From the NCBI RefSeq assembly GCF_026151345.1, contig NZ_JAMQPR010000001.1:3420676-3484675 (forward strand): DNA of 64,000 nucleotides. The letters run 5' to 3'. Under the pieces are notes generated by a model. The model ran no database searches. It saw nothing but the letters and a program-made list of their open reading frames with translations, and had not been told where the DNA came from. This DNA comes from Leptospira paudalimensis. GTDB taxonomy: Bacteria; Spirochaetota; Leptospiria; Leptospirales; Leptospiraceae. Positions 63,042 through 64,000 of the stretch are shown in pieces. How positions within the stretch are numbered: position 1 is the stretch's first letter; every line of letters starts with the position of its first letter. Both the position numbers and the translations under genes were made by a program.

Positions 63042-64000
63042 ATGAATATGCTCACATCTCGCAAAACCTTCCTACCGTTTGCACTTCCTTCCATTTCAGA
63101 AGATGCAATTGAAGAAGTGGCTCAGGTACTCCGATCAGGATGGGTTACCTCCGGACCAAAAGTAAAACAATTCGAGATGGAGTTTGGTGATTTTGTTGGA
63201 AGCAAAGAAACAATTGCTGTCAATTCGGCAACTGCTGGGTTACATTTAGCCCTCGAAGCGATTGGACTCACGACAAACGATGCTGCCATTACAAGCTCTG
63301 TTACCTTTACTGCCACTGCTGAGGTTATTTGTTACTTTGGAGCAGAACCCATTCTTACTGATATCGATCCCATTCATAACGTAATGACTCCTGAAACCTT
63401 AGAAGCAACTATCAGCGCTAAGTGCAAATGGAATGGCAAAGAACTAACGAGTAAAAAAACAGGGAAACGAATCAAAGCAATCTTACCCGTACACTTAGCT
63501 GGTTATACATGTGATATGGAAGCCATTCTAGGCATTGCAAAAAAATACAATCTCTATGTGATTGAAGATGCTGCACATGCTTTCCCAGCGGTTCATAAAA
63601 ACAAAATGATTGGAACCTGGGGTGATTTTACTGTTTTTAGTTTTTATGCTACAAAAGGCATTACCACTGGCGAAGGTGGAATGATCACCACAGATCATAA
63701 GGAGTTTGCCGACCGAATTCGTAGGATGCGTTTGCATGGAATTAACCGTGATGCATTTAATCGACCTGGTTGGTATTATGAAGTCGTGGATGCTGGTTAT
63801 AAATATAACATGACCGATATTGCAGCTGCACTTGGTGTCGTACAACTTAAGGAATCACATGGATTCTGGGAACGAAGGACTGAAATCGCAAAACATTATA
63901 ATGTTGAATTTTCTGGACTAAAGGGAGTCAAACTACCTAAAGAAGATGAAAACGGGATTCATAGTTGGCATCTGTATCGAATCGAAATTGATCCGAAATT
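63042..64000 (+). CDS. DegT/DnrJ/EryC1/StrS-family aminotransferase (3' end outside window)
   Basis: At least 319 residues visible. PLP-dependent sugar aminotransferase fold: VLRSGWVTSGPKVKQFE, VNSATAGLHLALEAIGL, ILPVHLAGYTCDMEAI, YVIEDAAHAFPAVH (PLP Asp) and SFYATKGITTGEGGMI with the Schiff-base Lys; YKYNMTDIAAALGVVQL follows. It makes amino sugars for lipopolysaccharide or other glycans, consistent with the large O-antigen capacity of Leptospira. Start at ATG 63042 or 63048. Truncated by the window edge. Confidence 0.92.
   Translation, partial: MNMLTSRKTFLPFALPSISEDAIEEVAQVLRSGWVTSGPKVKQFEMEFGDFVGSKETIAVNSATAGLHLALEAIGLTTNDAAITSSVTFTATAEVICYFGAEPILTDIDPIHNVMTPETLEATISAKCKWNGKELTSKKTGKRIKAILPVHLAGYTCDMEAILGIAKKYNLYVIEDAAHAFPAVHKNKMIGTWGDFTVFSFYATKGITTGEGGMITTDHKEFADRIRRMRLHGINRDAFNRPGWYYEVVDAGYKYNMTDIAAALGVVQLKESHGFWERRTEIAKHYNVEFSGLKGVKLPKEDENGIHSWHLYRIEIDPK

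Noticed and set aside
1..64000. CRISPR arrays, insertion sequences, tRNA and rRNA genes
   Set aside because: No regularly spaced repeats, transposase motifs, cloverleaf-like or rRNA-like sequences were seen on reading either strand; a tRNA or covariance-model search would settle it.

Overview
The window looks like chromosomal DNA of a spirochaete of the genus Leptospira, probably a free-living (saprophytic) species. This is inferred from the low-GC, A/T-rich codon use, loose spirochaete-type lipoboxes, many soluble PAS-histidine kinases, STAS proteins and EAL proteins, and the general protein style; no rRNA or other phylogenetic marker is present. About 63 protein genes are packed on both strands, often overlapping by 4 to 20 bases. 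I saw no tRNA, rRNA, insertion sequence, prophage or CRISPR array.

Layout. 1-5814: a leftward operon (Tat-signal small subunit, GMC oxidoreductase, BASS-family transporter, acyl-CoA dehydrogenase, extended SDR/epimerase, SDR running off the left edge), divergent from a TetR regulator. A perfect 16-bp palindrome of the FadR type overlaps the predicted operon promoter. 6414-9777: an EAL phosphodiesterase, a stretch with a probable gene remnant, an ankyrin protein, an RluA-type pseudouridine synthase and a HAD phosphatase. 9780-12322: a PAS kinase and a receiver fused to an RsbW-like ATPase. 12423-14692: pyrD and a RumA-type RNA methyltransferase. 14685-17903: a second GMC/small-subunit pair with a nitrilase-like lipoprotein. 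17985-24633: argG, coaD, an Na+/H+ antiporter, ndk, a prenyl diphosphate synthase, a TlyA-type methylase, a lone receiver and a ferredoxin. 24634-34305: an alpha/beta hydrolase; an operon of two sensor kinases followed by an AmgK-like sugar kinase and a MurU-like nucleotidyltransferase (predicted cell-wall sugar salvage); pgi, galK, a STAS protein and mtnP. 34398-42359: a DUF4139 protein, a CrtI-like oxidoreductase, a MarR regulator, an FGE-fold protein, an ACT protein, a Lys/Ala-rich membrane protein, hom and a second STAS protein. 42346-49989: hflX, a HEAT-repeat lipoprotein, an operon of trpG/pabA, an MsbA-like ABC exporter and a receiver, and a second acyl-CoA dehydrogenase. 50113-56506: a YebC regulator, a YeaQ-type membrane protein, a degenerate EAL protein with a pseudo-receiver protein, an enoyl-CoA hydratase and an M23 peptidase. 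56493 to the right edge: fabG, purB, a carboxylesterase/LigB-dioxygenase pair under a perfect 28-bp palindrome, SnoaL-like and VOC proteins, an adenosine deaminase and a truncated DegT-type aminotransferase.

How parts work together. The most interesting units are (i) the TetR/FadR-like controlled operon that looks built to import, oxidise and beta-oxidise a hydrophobic hydroxylated compound (steroid, terpenoid or similar), with a GMC dehydrogenase that may be exported by riding on its Tat-signal partner; (ii) a predicted MarR (MhqR-like) regulon for quinone or electrophile stress, because the MarR gene at 37458 and the distant esterase/dioxygenase operon at 58680-60183 share an operator-like sequence; and (iii) the AmgK-MurU pair, embedded behind two sensor kinases.
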